From positions 1 to 40,556 of the forward strand of contig RDYN01000056.1 of assembly GCA_004293365.1 (NCBI GenBank): a stretch of 40,556 bases of DNA. The letters run 5' to 3'. Both the position numbers and the translations under genes were made by a program. Below are positions 7,188-15,665 of this stretch, one piece after another. Numbering within the stretch: position 1 is the first letter of the stretch; the number at the start of each line of letters is the position of its first letter. The notes beneath the pieces are model-generated. The model ran no database searches, was not told the DNA's origin, and saw nothing but the letters and a program-made list of their open reading frames with translations. The DNA comes from Oscillatoriales cyanobacterium. Lineage in GTDB: Bacteria; Cyanobacteriota; Cyanobacteriia; Cyanobacteriales; Microcoleaceae.

Positions 7188-8079
7188 AAGCTGGTATTCC
7201 CGGTAAATCACCATCCAAATCAGGAACCAAATCGATCGGATTCCACACCTTCGCCGCCCGCACCGGTTCCAAATCTTCCCCAGGAAGAGGTTTCACACCC
7301 TGCGTCACCTGATGCACCCACCAGTGATCCTGAGTTTGCACCGCCGCGAATCCAGCAGCCCCCGCCCAAGCATCCATACTACCAGCGGCGTAAGACTTAA
7401 TATAAGGCTCTTCAAAGATATCAGTCAGCCACTCTGTCTGCCGTAAAGTTTTTTGATTTCCGTCCAAAATTGCCACTTGTCCCCCCACCTTCAGCAATCG
7501 GAAGCTTTCTCGCAAAATTGCCCGCGATACCGCAGGTGGCGTCTCGTGAAACAGCAAGGAAGCTGCAACTAAATCAAAGCTGGCGTCAGCAAAAGCCACG
7601 CTTTCGGCATTTCCGTGCAACCAGTCGATTTTTAACCCGGCTTTTTGCGCTTTCATGGAGGCGACTACCAGCATATATGGCGACAAATCCAGCCCGACAA
7701 CTTCCGCTTCGGGAAAGGCTTGTTTGAGCATCAAGGTGGTCGAACCGGTGCCGCATCCCAAATCGATGATTCGGCGCGGTTTCACCCGCACAGCGTCAAT
7801 TAAGCCTTGTCTGGCGACTGTTTCGTGGGGAAGCAAAACGTATTGCGTAATTGGATCGTAGGAAACGGCTGCACTGGGGTTGAGGTAGCCGCCTTCGATG
7901 CCGTGAAAGTTTTGACTGCTGTAATATTCGGGATAAACTAGGTTGGGTTGTCGGTGGCGATCGCCCGCTGTTTCCCAGTCGATACCTTCGTAGAGTCGTT
8001 TCAGTGCTTGTTCGTCGATCGCCAGTCGTATCAGGGGCGACAAAAAGCGCTCAAAAATTGTATCCTTGCCAACAGCCAT
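7180..8079 (-). CDS. Class I SAM-dependent methyltransferase
   Basis: A 299-aa protein with a Rossmann-type methyltransferase core. Motif I is IIDLGCGTGSTT (residues 104-115), an acidic residue closes strand 2 (VVGLDLS, Asp131), and LVAASLLFHETP and LLKVGGQVAILDGN follow as motifs IV-VI. The N-terminal 100 residues form a separate segment, with LPHETVARQGLIDAV just before the core. The core is UbiE/Methyltransf_11-like, and the acceptor substrate is unknown. It lacks the paired cysteines expected of the arsenite methyltransferase ArsM, so it is not part of the arsenic system nearby. AAGGAG precedes the ATG. The final serine codon and TGA stop are formed by a CTGTCAA-type repeat, so the original C-terminus may have been altered. 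Confidence 0.85.
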   Translation of the reverse strand: MAVGKDTIFERFLSPLIRLAIDEQALKRLYEGIDWETAGDRHRQPNLVYPEYYSSQNFHGIEGGYLNPSAAVSYDPITQYVLLPHETVARQGLIDAVRVKPRRIIDLGCGTGSTTLMLKQAFPEAEVVGLDLSPYMLVVASMKAQKAGLKIDWLHGNAESVAFADASFDLVAASLLFHETPPAVSRAILRESFRLLKVGGQVAILDGNQKTLRQTEWLTDIFEEPYIKSYAAGSMDAWAGAAGFAAVQTQDHWWVHQVTQGVKPLPGEDLEPVRAAKVWNPIDLVPDLDGDLPGIPAYS

Positions 8080-8135
8080 AAAACTCCTTGCACAAAACCT
8101 CTTCTAATTTTAACCAAAGCCAGCCAACTTAGCAT

Positions 8136-10667
8136 TCAATAAAGCTCCTTTACCTGCGCTGCACTCATCCGCGGCGGAACTTCCCTCTTCCTGCTTGCCT
8201 CTTGATGCCCCTCCGCGATCGGAATTTTTATCAAAAACTCCGTCCCCCCGCCCTTAGGTTGAGCAATTTTGATACTGCCACCGTGTCCGTCCACTACAAT
8301 TTTGTAGCTAATTGCTAATCCCAAACCAGTGCCTTGCCCGACTGGTTTTGTAGTAAAAAATGGGTTAAAAATTTGGTCTTGAATGCTTTCGGGAATGCCC
8401 GGGCCGTTGTCGGCAATCGTCACCTTCAGAAATTTACCGCCATTTTGTCGAATTACTCCCGTGGAAATAGTAATGATTTTATCCAGGCGATCGATCTCGT
8501 TCAAAGCATCCATCGCATTGCTCAGCAAGTTCATAAACACCTGATTTAGCTGAGACGGATAGCACTCGACTGAAGGCACTTTTCCGTATTTCTTGACTAT
8601 ATAAATTCCATTTTTGATGCGGTTGGAGAGCAGCAGCAAGGTATTTTCCATACCTTCGTGAATGTCCGCCAGCTTTTTGTCAGATTCATCGAGGCGAGAA
8701 AAGTTACGCAAAGAAAGAACTATGCTGCGAATGCGTTCGGTTCCTATTTTCATAGAATTCAACATATGCGGCAAATCTTCCTCAATAAATTCCAACTCGA
8801 TTGATTCGGCAAACTCTTCGATTTCCGGAGTAACTTCTGGGAAGGTTTGTTTGTAGAGACTCACCAAGTCTAATAAATCTTTAGTGTATTTGGTGGTGTG
8901 AGGCAAATTAGCCGAAATGAAGTTGACCGGGTTGTTGATTTCGTGAGCTATCCCGGCCACCATTTGACCCAGGGATGACATTTTCTCGCTCTGCACTAAA
9001 TGAGTTTGTGTTTTTTTGAGTTCATCTAAGGCGCTATTCAGGAGTTTTACTTGGTCTTGGGTTTGACTGTAAAGGTGAGATTGAGTAATGGCGATCGCCA
9101 ATTGGTCTGCCACAGCTTTTAACAGTTGGATTTCCTCCCCGCTCCAAAACCAATGGGTAGCATGGCTGCAAATTAAATAACCCTGCCGCTCGTTTTGAGT
9201 CTGGACAGGGACGGCTAAATAGCTATTAGCTTTAAGTTCGATCGGTTGACTTGTACTCTCGTTACCAGTGTCGATCGACAGAATAACTGGCTCGGATTTA
9301 TCGCTGCGGACTGACAAATTTTCAAAAAAGTAAGGATCGAACTTTATCGCTTCTTTTGGACACTCAAATTCGCAAGATTGCCCCAGAATTTGTAATGTTT
9401 TATCCTGTGGTTCGTGCCAACCAAAAGCTGCCCGTTCTAGATGCAACAAATTTACTATTTCTTCCACTGTGCTTTGCACAATTTTGTCTAATTCTAGGGA
9501 AGCTTGAATGCGTCCGGCAATGCGGTTTAACATGGCTTCTCGTTCCGCTTGAGCTCGATTGTTTTCGGAGGAGTAAATTAGCCAAATTGCTGCTAGCATT
9601 GCTGGGACGAGCAGTCCACCGACGACGGATGTCAGCAAATTTAATGCTTGCAGTTGGGATTCAATATTTTCGCGGGGAATTACTAGAGCCATTGACCAGT
9701 TAACTTCGTTGAGGGGAGCATAGGCTACATACACCCATTTGTTATCTATTTTTACCAGTTCGATATTCGTCTGGTGGCTGGTCATATTGCGCGCAATTGC
9801 TGCTAATCCTGGGTCTTGTGATTTTAAAAAAGTTGGGGCTGGCAGGTCGATAGTTCCGATTAATTTATTGTTGGGATGAATAATTGGCACTCCTTCTGAA
9901 TTAAGCACAAAAGCATAGCTGTCTGAACCGTGGTGCAAGCTGTTAGCTACAGAGGCTACTCGGTCTACTTTAATGCTGCCTGCAAGGACTCCAATTACTT
10001 TATTGGGAGTGGGAGGCAATGCCCAAATTGGAGATGCAATTATGATTGTAGAAAGCTTGGTGCTGCGTCCGATCAGCGGGTCGGAAACGTTGACGTTTCC
10101 GTTCATTGCCTTTTGAAAGTGTTTGCGGTCTTTGCTGTTCGTGGTAGTACCTAAAGTGTTCTGCACTGAGCCATCGGCTTGAACTAATGACAATACGAAA
10201 TACTCTTTTAACCTGTATGTTTCTCCTTGCAAAATCGGTTCAACTAATTTCCAGTTGAGAGTGCGAACCGTAGGAGAGTAAGCGATGGTTTCTATTTCTG
10301 CTTTGCGACTGCTGAGCCACTTATCGATTTCTTCACTGCCTTTTTCTAATTTTAATAGTGCTATTGCCTTTAAATTGTCGAGGATTAGTCCGCGCACCAC
10401 GAAATAGCTGATGCAAGCAGTTGTGCTAATGGTTAAGGCCGTACTGCCCAGAATGAGCAGGGTAAGTAAATGGCGGCGCTGCCTTCTGTGCTGCCAAAGA
10501 CTGTGCGCTTGCTGGCACCGCAATTGAGCAGAATTACTTATTTTTTGCCACAAGCGGCGCAGCTTTTTTGTTTGATGGGGCGGCTGCACAGACACAGCTC
10601 GGCCTTGATTTGCTGGGTTTTGCATCATCAAATGTTCTCGTCGAGAGTCTAATAGATCAAACGGCAT
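8136..10667 (-). CDS. Membrane sensor histidine kinase (dCache-GAF-HisKA-HATPase)
   Basis: An 843-aa two-component sensor. A basic cytoplasmic N-terminus precedes TM1 (about residues 67-92). A periplasmic sensor region of about 250 residues looks like a double-Cache domain, with YAFVLNSEGVPIIHP and WVYVAYAPL. TM2 spans about 343-366, and a GAF domain about 385-535. The kinase has the H-box GIAHEINNP (His575), N-box QVFMNLLSNAMDAL (710-722), G1 DNGPGIP (753-759), F box NPFFTTKP and G2 GTGLGLA (779-785), all intact, so it should be active. dCache kinases of this type usually sense small extracellular molecules. No response regulator lies next to it. The start is uncertain: ATG at 10667 has no clear ribosome-binding site, and ATG at 10628 (MMQNP) is an alternative. 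Confidence 0.9.
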   Translation of the reverse strand: MPFDLLDSRREHLMMQNPANQGRAVSVQPPHQTKKLRRLWQKISNSAQLRCQQAHSLWQHRRQRRHLLTLLILGSTALTISTTACISYFVVRGLILDNLKAIALLKLEKGSEEIDKWLSSRKAEIETIAYSPTVRTLNWKLVEPILQGETYRLKEYFVLSLVQADGSVQNTLGTTTNSKDRKHFQKAMNGNVNVSDPLIGRSTKLSTIIIASPIWALPPTPNKVIGVLAGSIKVDRVASVANSLHHGSDSYAFVLNSEGVPIIHPNNKLIGTIDLPAPTFLKSQDPGLAAIARNMTSHQTNIELVKIDNKWVYVAYAPLNEVNWSMALVIPRENIESQLQALNLLTSVVGGLLVPAMLAAIWLIYSSENNRAQAEREAMLNRIAGRIQASLELDKIVQSTVEEIVNLLHLERAAFGWHEPQDKTLQILGQSCEFECPKEAIKFDPYFFENLSVRSDKSEPVILSIDTGNESTSQPIELKANSYLAVPVQTQNERQGYLICSHATHWFWSGEEIQLLKAVADQLAIAITQSHLYSQTQDQVKLLNSALDELKKTQTHLVQSEKMSSLGQMVAGIAHEINNPVNFISANLPHTTKYTKDLLDLVSLYKQTFPEVTPEIEEFAESIELEFIEEDLPHMLNSMKIGTERIRSIVLSLRNFSRLDESDKKLADIHEGMENTLLLLSNRIKNGIYIVKKYGKVPSVECYPSQLNQVFMNLLSNAMDALNEIDRLDKIITISTGVIRQNGGKFLKVTIADNGPGIPESIQDQIFNPFFTTKPVGQGTGLGLAISYKIVVDGHGGSIKIAQPKGGGTEFLIKIPIAEGHQEASRKREVPPRMSAAQVKELY

Positions 10668-11188
10668 TTGTTATTGGTAATCCGGCAGAATTAATATTAG
10701 ATAAATGGTGAGGGTCTGAGTCCTCATTGGTTATACCAATCAGGGGTAATACCACTTTTTATTTGTAACTTTTTGATTAAGAAATTGAAAATGACTGATT
10801 AATTTTGGGGCCAAGAATAGAGTTTACAGTGACGTTATTTGAGAGAAATGGTATTACATTTCTCGCTTCACAAACAAATTCCGATCGCGCGATAGCATTC
10901 TTTTTTAGCATTAACTTGATATTCAGACTTTGGCTTTACTTACTTGATATTAGTGATTTAAGATATAGTGGTTGTCAATTTTCTCTTCTGTACTTGTCAG
11001 CGATCTTACAAATTACCAATATGTGATCTGAATCACTTGAAAATTGCTATATCTTTAATATCTATCTCGTTTTTATAACAAAATTCTTGTAAATAACACA
11101 GAGAAAATACGGAGTTTTTTAAATTAGCAATGTATTATAATGTATGGTCAAAACAGTATTGACGATTTTACCAATTTGCGCTATGGCT
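10668..11188. other. AT-rich intergenic region
   Basis: About 520 bp without a convincing gene. A 10-bp inverted repeat, GGTAATACCA near 10745-10755 and its near complement GGTATTAC near 10849-10857, encloses about 100 bp. A similar ATACCATTT/AAATGGTAT pair is found upstream of the CBS-GAF kinase, so this may be another, more decayed, repeat family. One short open frame here lacks a ribosome-binding site and recognisable sequence. Confidence 0.5.
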
Positions 11189-11917
11189 TTAAGGAGAAAT
11201 TTTTTCGTCTAAAGCTTTTTTGGCCAAGCGGGTTATATAAACGGTGAGGGCGATCGTTGCTACTAAACCAATGCCGTACAGCGCCCACTCAGCATTAGTG
11301 CGCGATCGCCCCTGCGATCCGATTGCAGCCAAACTCCCAGCCAGGGAACCGATATAAACATACATCACGGTTCCGGGAATCATGCCGATCCAAGATGCGA
11401 AAAAATAGTCTCTGAGAGATACCTGCGTGATTCCAAAAGCATAGTTAAGCAAATTAAACGGAAAAATTGGCGACAGCCGCGTCAGCAGCACAATTTTCCA
11501 TCCTTCAGAGGCAACTGCGGAGTCGATCGCCTGAAACTTGAGATTGCCTTCTATCTGTTTGGAAACCCAATCGCGAGTTAAATACCTGCCTGTTAAAAAA
11601 GCGCAAGTTGCGCCCAAAACTGAGCCTACGGAAACGCAAACTGTGCCGCCTCCTACTCCGAACAAAACGCCAGAACCGAGAGTCAGCAAGGAACCGGGGA
11701 TAAATAAAACTGTGGCTACAATGTAAATTAGAATAAAAGCTGCGGGGGCCCAAGGGCCGAGATGGGCGATCGACTCCAGGGCATTTTTGATAATTCCTTG
11801 AAAGTTAAAAAACTTTGCTGCCACAATCAAAGCCGCAGCTAAACCAATCCCTAAAAACAGCTTCCACTTATTTGATGGTGGTGGATTTTCTTCACCGGGC
11901 GATCGCAAATCATTCAT
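11189..11917 (-). CDS. TVP38/TMEM64-family (VTT-domain) membrane protein
   Basis: A 242-aa inner-membrane protein with about five or six hydrophobic segments. The VTT/SNARE-associated domain signature is clear: VLFIPGSLLTLGSGVLFG, followed by GSVLGATCAFLTGRYL and RLSPIFPFNLLNYAFGIT, with re-entrant-loop prolines. Members belong to the wider DedA/TVP38 superfamily; some work in lipid scrambling or ion handling, and the role here is not known. It lies 71 bp downstream of arsS in the same direction, with only a GTAGGGTGCGCA palindrome between, so it may be the last gene of the arsenic operon. TVP38 proteins near arsenosugar genes could be exporters, but this is speculation. Confidence 0.88.
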   Translation of the reverse strand: MNDLRSPGEENPPPSNKWKLFLGIGLAAALIVAAKFFNFQGIIKNALESIAHLGPWAPAAFILIYIVATVLFIPGSLLTLGSGVLFGVGGGTVCVSVGSVLGATCAFLTGRYLTRDWVSKQIEGNLKFQAIDSAVASEGWKIVLLTRLSPIFPFNLLNYAFGITQVSLRDYFFASWIGMIPGTVMYVYIGSLAGSLAAIGSQGRSRTNAEWALYGIGLVATIALTVYITRLAKKALDEKISP

Positions 11918-11950
11918 TACTTCAACTCTCCACTCTGAATTACTAATTAT

Positions 11951-11975
11951 GTAGGGTGCGCAATGCGCACCCTAC
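11951..11975. repeat. GTAGGGTGCGCA perfect palindrome
   Basis: Arms of 12 bases, GTAGGGTGCGCA and its exact complement, flank a single central A. This is the most symmetrical of the GGTGCGCA family. It lies between arsS and the TVP38-family gene and would form a tight hairpin in the shared transcript. Confidence 0.85.
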
Positions 11976-11988
11976 TTATTCCTCCTTC

Positions 11989-12975
11989 TCAAATCAACGT
12001 ACCGCCGCAACTAGAACCGCTACCCGCCGTACAGCCGTAGCAATAAGCAGCAGTTTGCACCTCTTGAATTAGATCTAAACTACCAGATTCCAGCAATTTA
12101 GCAACTGTTATCCTTTCCCCGCTGCCCGTTTTCGCGGGCAGATTTTCCATTTGGTTAAAATCGCAGTCGTAGACATTGCCCAAATAGTCGATCGACAATT
12201 CATTGCGGCACATTAAATAATCCAGAGTACCGGGATTAAAATTATCCTCCAAAAACTCCAGATAAGGCTTGTGCAGTTTTTTGTGTTCCAAATGAAACTT
12301 AGTCCGTCCCACAGGCAAATTAGTAATCGCGAACAATTGATTAAAACAAATCCCAAAATGTTCGGCTAAATAAACCTGATAATCTTGCTGTAACTTGCCC
12401 TGTTCCGGTGTCAGAGAAAACTTATCTGTGGTCGGCACTTGTGGATTGTACACCAAATCCAGGATTAAATTTGGGTTTTTCCCGTATCCCAACTGATTCA
12501 GCTTTTGCAGCGCCCGAATCGAACTGTCAAAAACACCGCTGCCGCGCATTTTGTCAACATTGTCAGCTTGGTAACAGGGAAGCGACGCCACAATTCTGAG
12601 TTGGTGCTGCGCGCAATATTCGGGAATATCTTCAAAGCCTTTTTCAAAGTAAATCGTCAAATTAGAACGAACAATTACCTCTTTACCTGTTGCCCTCGCA
12701 GCTTCCGCCAGCGGTTTAAAACCGTAAAGCATTTCGGGAGCACCGCCCGTGAGGTCAACAGTTTTAATTTGAGGAAAACGGCGAATGATTTCAATTAATT
12801 GTTCGCATATTTCCGGGGAAAGTTCTTCTGTTCGTGTCGGGCTAGCTTCTACGTGACAGTGACTGCAAGCGAGGTTGCAGCGTTTCCCTAGATTAATTTG
12901 TAAAACTGTAATCTGCTTTTTAGTTAAAGCTGAGTTGAGTTTGTTTTTGAAAGGCGTGATTGCGGTCTGAATCAT
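11989..12975 (-). CDS. arsS: Arsenosugar biosynthesis radical SAM protein ArsS
   Basis: A 328-aa radical SAM enzyme, expected to transfer the deoxyadenosyl group to methylated arsenic on the path to arsenosugars. The [4Fe-4S] motif CNLACSHC gives Cys33, Cys37 and Cys40 in CxxxCxxC spacing. LTGGAPEM follows as the GGE-like SAM-binding segment. The C-terminal extension ends with the family-specific cluster CYGCTAGSGSSCGG; some bacteria have selenocysteine in this family, but here all positions are ordinary TGC/TGT cysteines. It lies in the arsenic cluster 194 bp after arsC. No arsM-type methyltransferase is visible in the window, so the methylated substrate must come from a gene elsewhere. The ATG has no strong ribosome-binding site. 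Confidence 0.9.
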   Translation of the reverse strand: MIQTAITPFKNKLNSALTKKQITVLQINLGKRCNLACSHCHVEASPTRTEELSPEICEQLIEIIRRFPQIKTVDLTGGAPEMLYGFKPLAEAARATGKEVIVRSNLTIYFEKGFEDIPEYCAQHQLRIVASLPCYQADNVDKMRGSGVFDSSIRALQKLNQLGYGKNPNLILDLVYNPQVPTTDKFSLTPEQGKLQQDYQVYLAEHFGICFNQLFAITNLPVGRTKFHLEHKKLHKPYLEFLEDNFNPGTLDYLMCRNELSIDYLGNVYDCDFNQMENLPAKTGSGERITVAKLLESGSLDLIQEVQTAAYCYGCTAGSGSSCGGTLI

Positions 12976-13079
12976 GTGCTAAATTTTTTAGTATGCGATC
13001 GCAACGAATGTAGAGGCATTCCGGGGAACGCCTCTCATAATTTAGCACTAATTATCAAAGTCGGGGACGTATCAAAACC

Positions 13080-13147
13080 AAAGAAACCGGGTTTTTTGCG
13101 GTTTTTGCGAGCTATAATGCGTCTTCTCGAAAAAAATCCGGTTTCTG
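13080..13147. repeat. GAAACCGGGTTTTTT hairpin repeat
   Basis: An inverted repeat with arms AGAAACCGGGTTTTTT (13082-13097) and its near complement AAAAAATCCGGTTTCT (13131-13146), followed by GACCGCCCG. The same family occurs twice in tandem upstream of leuS (36551-36726). It sits between arsC and arsS and could form a strong, T-rich hairpin that attenuates arsS transcription. Confidence 0.75.
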
Positions 13148-13169
13148 ACCGCCCGTGCGTCCAGGACTA

Positions 13170-13571
13170 TTAATCTGGCTTGAGAGAGTCAACTAATTTT
13201 TCAACTCGTGCTTTGATTTCATCTCGAACGCGGTGAAAAGTTGCGATTGGTTGTCCGTCGGGATCGTCGAGTTGCCAATCTTGAAATACTTCTCGCAAAA
13301 CCCAGGCTTCGGGTAAATTCACGCCGCAGCCGCACAGAGAAATTACTGCGTCGTAATCTTCGGCATTGAATTCGCTTAATGGGTTAGATGTTTGATCGGT
13401 GATATCAATGCCGATTTCTGACATGACTTGAATTGCTGTCGGGTGAACTCTGCTTGATTCTAAACCGGAACTGGTGACGGCAATTTTGTCTTTGCCGATG
13501 GTTTTAGCGAATCCTTCTGCCATTTGCGATCGACAGGAGTTTCTTTTGCACACGAACATTACTTTTTTCAT
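13170..13571 (-). CDS. arsC: Arsenate reductase ArsC (LMW phosphatase fold)
   Basis: A cytoplasmic arsenate reductase of 133 aa, converting arsenate to arsenite. The P-loop VCKRNSCRS has the CX5R signature with nucleophile Cys8. The pair SLCGCGVNLP supplies Cys80 and Cys82. This Cys8/Cys80/Cys82 arrangement is that of the Synechocystis enzyme, which has a phosphatase fold but uses glutathione/glutaredoxin. The acidic DDPDG segment near the C-terminus is typical of the fold. It lies downstream of arsH, separated by 116 bp that contain a hairpin repeat. The arsenite produced would leave through the aquaporin or feed methylation and arsenosugar synthesis. Confidence 0.93.
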   Translation of the reverse strand: MKKVMFVCKRNSCRSQMAEGFAKTIGKDKIAVTSSGLESSRVHPTAIQVMSEIGIDITDQTSNPLSEFNAEDYDAVISLCGCGVNLPEAWVLREVFQDWQLDDPDGQPIATFHRVRDEIKARVEKLVDSLKPD

Positions 13572-13613
13572 TGTTTTTGCTACTTCCGATATGATGTTCT
13601 CTCGATAAAATTG

Positions 13614-13673
13614 GTTCGATCGTTCGGACTTTAGTCCGCATCAATCAGAGGACTAAAGTCCGAACGATCGAAC
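13614..13673. repeat. GGACTTTAGTCC hairpin, variant with GATCGTTC arms
   Basis: Arms GTTCGATCGTTCGGACTTTA (13614-13633) and the complementary TAAAGTCCGAACGATCGAAC at the right form a perfect stem of about 20 bp. It belongs to the GGACTTTAGTCC family but has GATCGTTC where other copies have GTAGTGA. It lies between arsH and arsC in the presumed transcript. Confidence 0.85.
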
Positions 13674-13687
13674 GTGGCCCGATCGCC

Positions 13688-14341
13688 TTAATTAACTTCC
13701 AGGGCGCGATTTGTTAGGGCGATCGCCTCGGAAGCCGCTTGTTCCTTGCGTTCGCTGTGGCGATCGGTCAAATAGTCAGCGTGTTCCCGCAACAGCAAGG
13801 TAAACTTGTACAGTTCCTCCATGACATCGATCGCGCGATCGCGAAAAGGAGAATCCTTCATTGTCCCATCATCATGAAACTCCTGATAAGCCTTAGCAAC
13901 CGAAGACTGATTAGGAATCGTAAACATCCGCATCCAGCGGCCCAAAATCCTCAAAGTATTAACAGCATTAAAAGACTGCGAACCGCCGCTAACCTGCATC
14001 ACCGCCAAAGTGCGGCCTTGAGTCGGTCTGACGGCCCCAATACTTAAAGGAATCCAGTCAATTTGATTTTTGATAATGCCCGTAATATTGCCGTGCATTT
14101 CTGGACTCGACCAAACTTGACCCTCCGACCAAAGGCTCAATTCCCGCAATTCTTGAACCTTGGGATGCGTATCGGGAACGCTGCCGTAAATCGGCAATTC
14201 CCGAGGATTGAAAAAACGTACTTCTGCACCCAAATCTTGGATGATTCTAGCCGATTCTTCCGCTAACAAGCGGCTGTAAGAACGCTCTCGCAAAGAGCCG
14301 TATAAAAACAGAATTCTCGGTTTGTGCGTGAAATTTCCCAT
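13688..14341 (-). CDS. arsH: ArsH, NADPH-dependent FMN reductase of arsenic resistance
   Basis: A 217-aa flavodoxin-fold oxidoreductase. The FMN phosphate loop [10 protein letters not shown] is the ArsH hallmark, followed by [18 protein letters not shown] and the [23 protein letters not shown] region. ArsH proteins oxidise organoarsenicals or reduce quinones and metals with NADPH, and protect against trivalent methylated arsenic; which activity applies here is not visible. It starts only 7 bp after the aquaporin stop codon, so the two are almost certainly translated from one message. Confidence 0.93.
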   Translation of the reverse strand: MGNFTHKPRILFLYGSLRERSYSRLLAEESARIIQDLGAEVRFFNPRELPIYGSVPDTHPKVQELRELSLWSEGQVWSSPEMHGNITGIIKNQIDWIPLSIGAVRPTQGRTLAVMQVSGGSQSFNAVNTLRILGRWMRMFTIPNQSSVAKAYQEFHDDGTMKDSPFRDRAIDVMEELYKFTLLLREHADYLTDRHSERKEQAASEAIALTNRALEVN

Positions 14342-14348
14342 GATACTT

Positions 14349-15056
14349 TCAATTACAATCTCGAAATCCGTTAGATATTTGTCGGTAAACAGCGACTGCT
14401 AACTGCGCGCCCCAAATCGGAGCAACCCAGTAAACCCAGTGGTGTTCCCAAATGTCGCCAATTAATGCCGGGCCGAGCGATCGCGCTGGATTCATGCTCG
14501 CTCCGGTAATCGGCCCCATAAATGCAGCTTCTAAGCCTACAGTCAAGCCAATTGCTATCCCCGCAAAACCGATATGAGCGCGCCTGTCAAGTCCCGAACC
14601 GAGAATGACAAACATCAGGATAAAAGTTAGAACTGTTTCTAAAATTAGAGACTGCAACCAATTACCGTTAAGAGGGATAGTTGCACCCAGATTTGCCACT
14701 TTTCCTAAGCTAATTAGCAGCAGTGCGGAAGCTGCGATCGCCCCCGCACACTGCGCCAAAATGTAAGGTAAAACTTTGTATTTTGGGAAAAACCCGCTCG
14801 CCCAAAATCCTAAGGTTACGGCTGGGTTAAAGTGCGCGCCGCTGATATGTGCGATCGCATAAATCATCGCGGCTACAACTGCACCAAATACAAAACTAAC
14901 GCCCAAATGAGTTACAGAACCACCGCTAATCTTGTTAACCATCACAGCGCCGGTGCCTGCAAAAACTAGAATAAACGTGCCGAGGCCTTCGGCGATCGCT
15001 TCTCGGCTGCAATCTCGATTTTCGCCCAAAGCTAACTTTTTTGCTGCTGCACCCAT
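14349..15056 (-). CDS. MIP-family aquaporin in arsenic operon
   Basis: A membrane channel of about 235 aa with six transmembrane segments and both half-helix motifs: NPA in GAHFNPAVT and NPA in GASMNPARS. The gene follows arsR and precedes arsH by 7 bp, and it is preceded by an ArsR-type operator/promoter. The arrangement resembles rhizobial aqpS-arsC operons, in which the channel lets arsenite out of the cell down its gradient. No arsB or acr3 pump is present in the window, so this channel may be the local arsenite exit route. In-frame TTG and GTG codons precede the ATG at 15056; I chose the ATG. A general water or glycerol channel is the alternative, but the context argues for arsenite. Confidence 0.9.
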   Translation of the reverse strand: MGAAAKKLALGENRDCSREAIAEGLGTFILVFAGTGAVMVNKISGGSVTHLGVSFVFGAVVAAMIYAIAHISGAHFNPAVTLGFWASGFFPKYKVLPYILAQCAGAIAASALLLISLGKVANLGATIPLNGNWLQSLILETVLTFILMFVILGSGLDRRAHIGFAGIAIGLTVGLEAAFMGPITGASMNPARSLGPALIGDIWEHHWVYWVAPIWGAQLAVAVYRQISNGFRDCN

Positions 15057-15082
15057 CACTGTCAACTCATTGGTTCAAAACA

Positions 15083-15110
15083 ATCATATCAAAAAAGTTT
15101 GATACGTCAA
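15083..15110 (-). promoter_or_regulatory. ArsR operator and promoter of the aquaporin-arsH-arsC-arsS operon
   Basis: On the minus strand, -35 TTGACG (15110-15105) and -10 TATGAT (15088-15083) are spaced by 16 bases. The spacer contains the dyad ATCAA-N6-TTGAT (15103-15088), the consensus operator of ArsR/SmtB repressors. A dimer bound here would block RNA polymerase directly. Expression should be released when arsenite binds ArsR. Confidence 0.82.
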
Positions 15111-15257
15111 CTATCAAGGTTCGTAGTGAGGACTTTAGTCCTTCTTTCTGAGGACTGAAGTCCTCACTACCAACCAATAGGCGTCAACTATCAAGGTTCG
15201 TAGTGAGGACTTTAGTCCTTCTTTCTGAGGACTGAAGTCCTCACTACCAACCAATAG
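15105..15257. repeat. 76-bp tandem duplication of a GGACTTTAGTCC hairpin
   Basis: Two apparently identical 76-bp units, 15105-15180 and 15182-15257, are separated by one base. Each contains the hairpin GTAGTGAGGACTTTAGTCCT with a complementary right arm. They lie between the two ArsR operators, so the promoter upstream region of the aquaporin gene was doubled recently. Confidence 0.9.
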
Positions 15258-15286
15258 CACTTACTTTAGGGGACATAATATTACTT

Positions 15287-15309
15287 ATCAAAAAATATTG
15301 ATGGGTCAA
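15287..15309 (-). promoter_or_regulatory. Second ArsR-type operator, overlapping the arsR stop
   Basis: A second ATCAA-N6-TTGAT dyad (15302-15287) is preceded on the minus strand by TTGACC (15309-15304), just as in the first operator. The sequence match TTGAC-NN-ATCAA-N3-TTTTTTGAT shows the two are duplicates or share descent. The expected -10 is weak here (TAAGTA at 16 bases, or TAATAT at 20). The TTGACC overlaps the arsR TGA stop codon. Confidence 0.72.
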
Positions 15310-15665
15310 CCCGCCTCAGCACAAGGCCGCGCCGGCAGCATCTGGCTGAAACGGCGGTACTGGGCGAGGTACTCTTCCAGGGCGATAAACTGAGCTAAAT
15401 TGAGGCTGTAGTAGATCCAGCGGCCTTCTTGGCGGCTGCGAACTAAAGCGGCTTCTTTTAGGGTTTTGAGGTGAAAAGAGAGTTTAGACTGAGGGACTCC
15501 CAGCCGATCGCACAATTCGCAAACGCACAATTCCTGTTGCTGCAGCAACTCCAGAATCTGAATCCGCAGGGGGTCAGACAGAGCGTGAAAGCCTGCGGAG
15601 ACCAGTTTTTGGGAAATCTGAGGTTGTGGAATGCGATCGGGCGCAATTTGAGAATTTTTAAGCAT
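15306..15665 (-). CDS. arsR: ArsR-family arsenite-responsive repressor
   Basis: A 119-aa winged-helix repressor that should release DNA on binding arsenite. The wHTH core runs from HALSDPLRIQILELL to EGRWIYYSLN. The metal-site motif ELCVCELC gives Cys47, Cys49 and Cys52, the classic alpha-3 arsenic site. A further Cys115 lies near the C-terminus. An ATG at 15665 is preceded by an in-frame TTG; I chose the ATG. A TATAAT (15673-15668) lies unusually close to the start, so a leaderless transcript is possible, but this is weak. No complete ATCAA-N6-TTGAT operator is seen upstream of arsR itself; both lie downstream, before the aquaporin gene. Repression of the downstream operon is thus better supported than autoregulation. 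Confidence 0.92.
   Translation of the reverse strand: MLKNSQIAPDRIPQPQISQKLVSAGFHALSDPLRIQILELLQQQELCVCELCDRLGVPQSKLSFHLKTLKEAALVRSRQEGRWIYYSLNLAQFIALEEYLAQYRRFSQMLPARPCAEAG

Noticed and set aside
7180..8079. Methyltransferase as a candidate ArsM for the arsenic locus
   Set aside because: It lacks the conserved arsenic-binding cysteines of ArsM and is separated from the locus by the histidine kinase.
10805..11026. Short plus-strand open frame of 73 codons
   Set aside because: No ribosome-binding site, AT-rich composition and no recognisable sequence.
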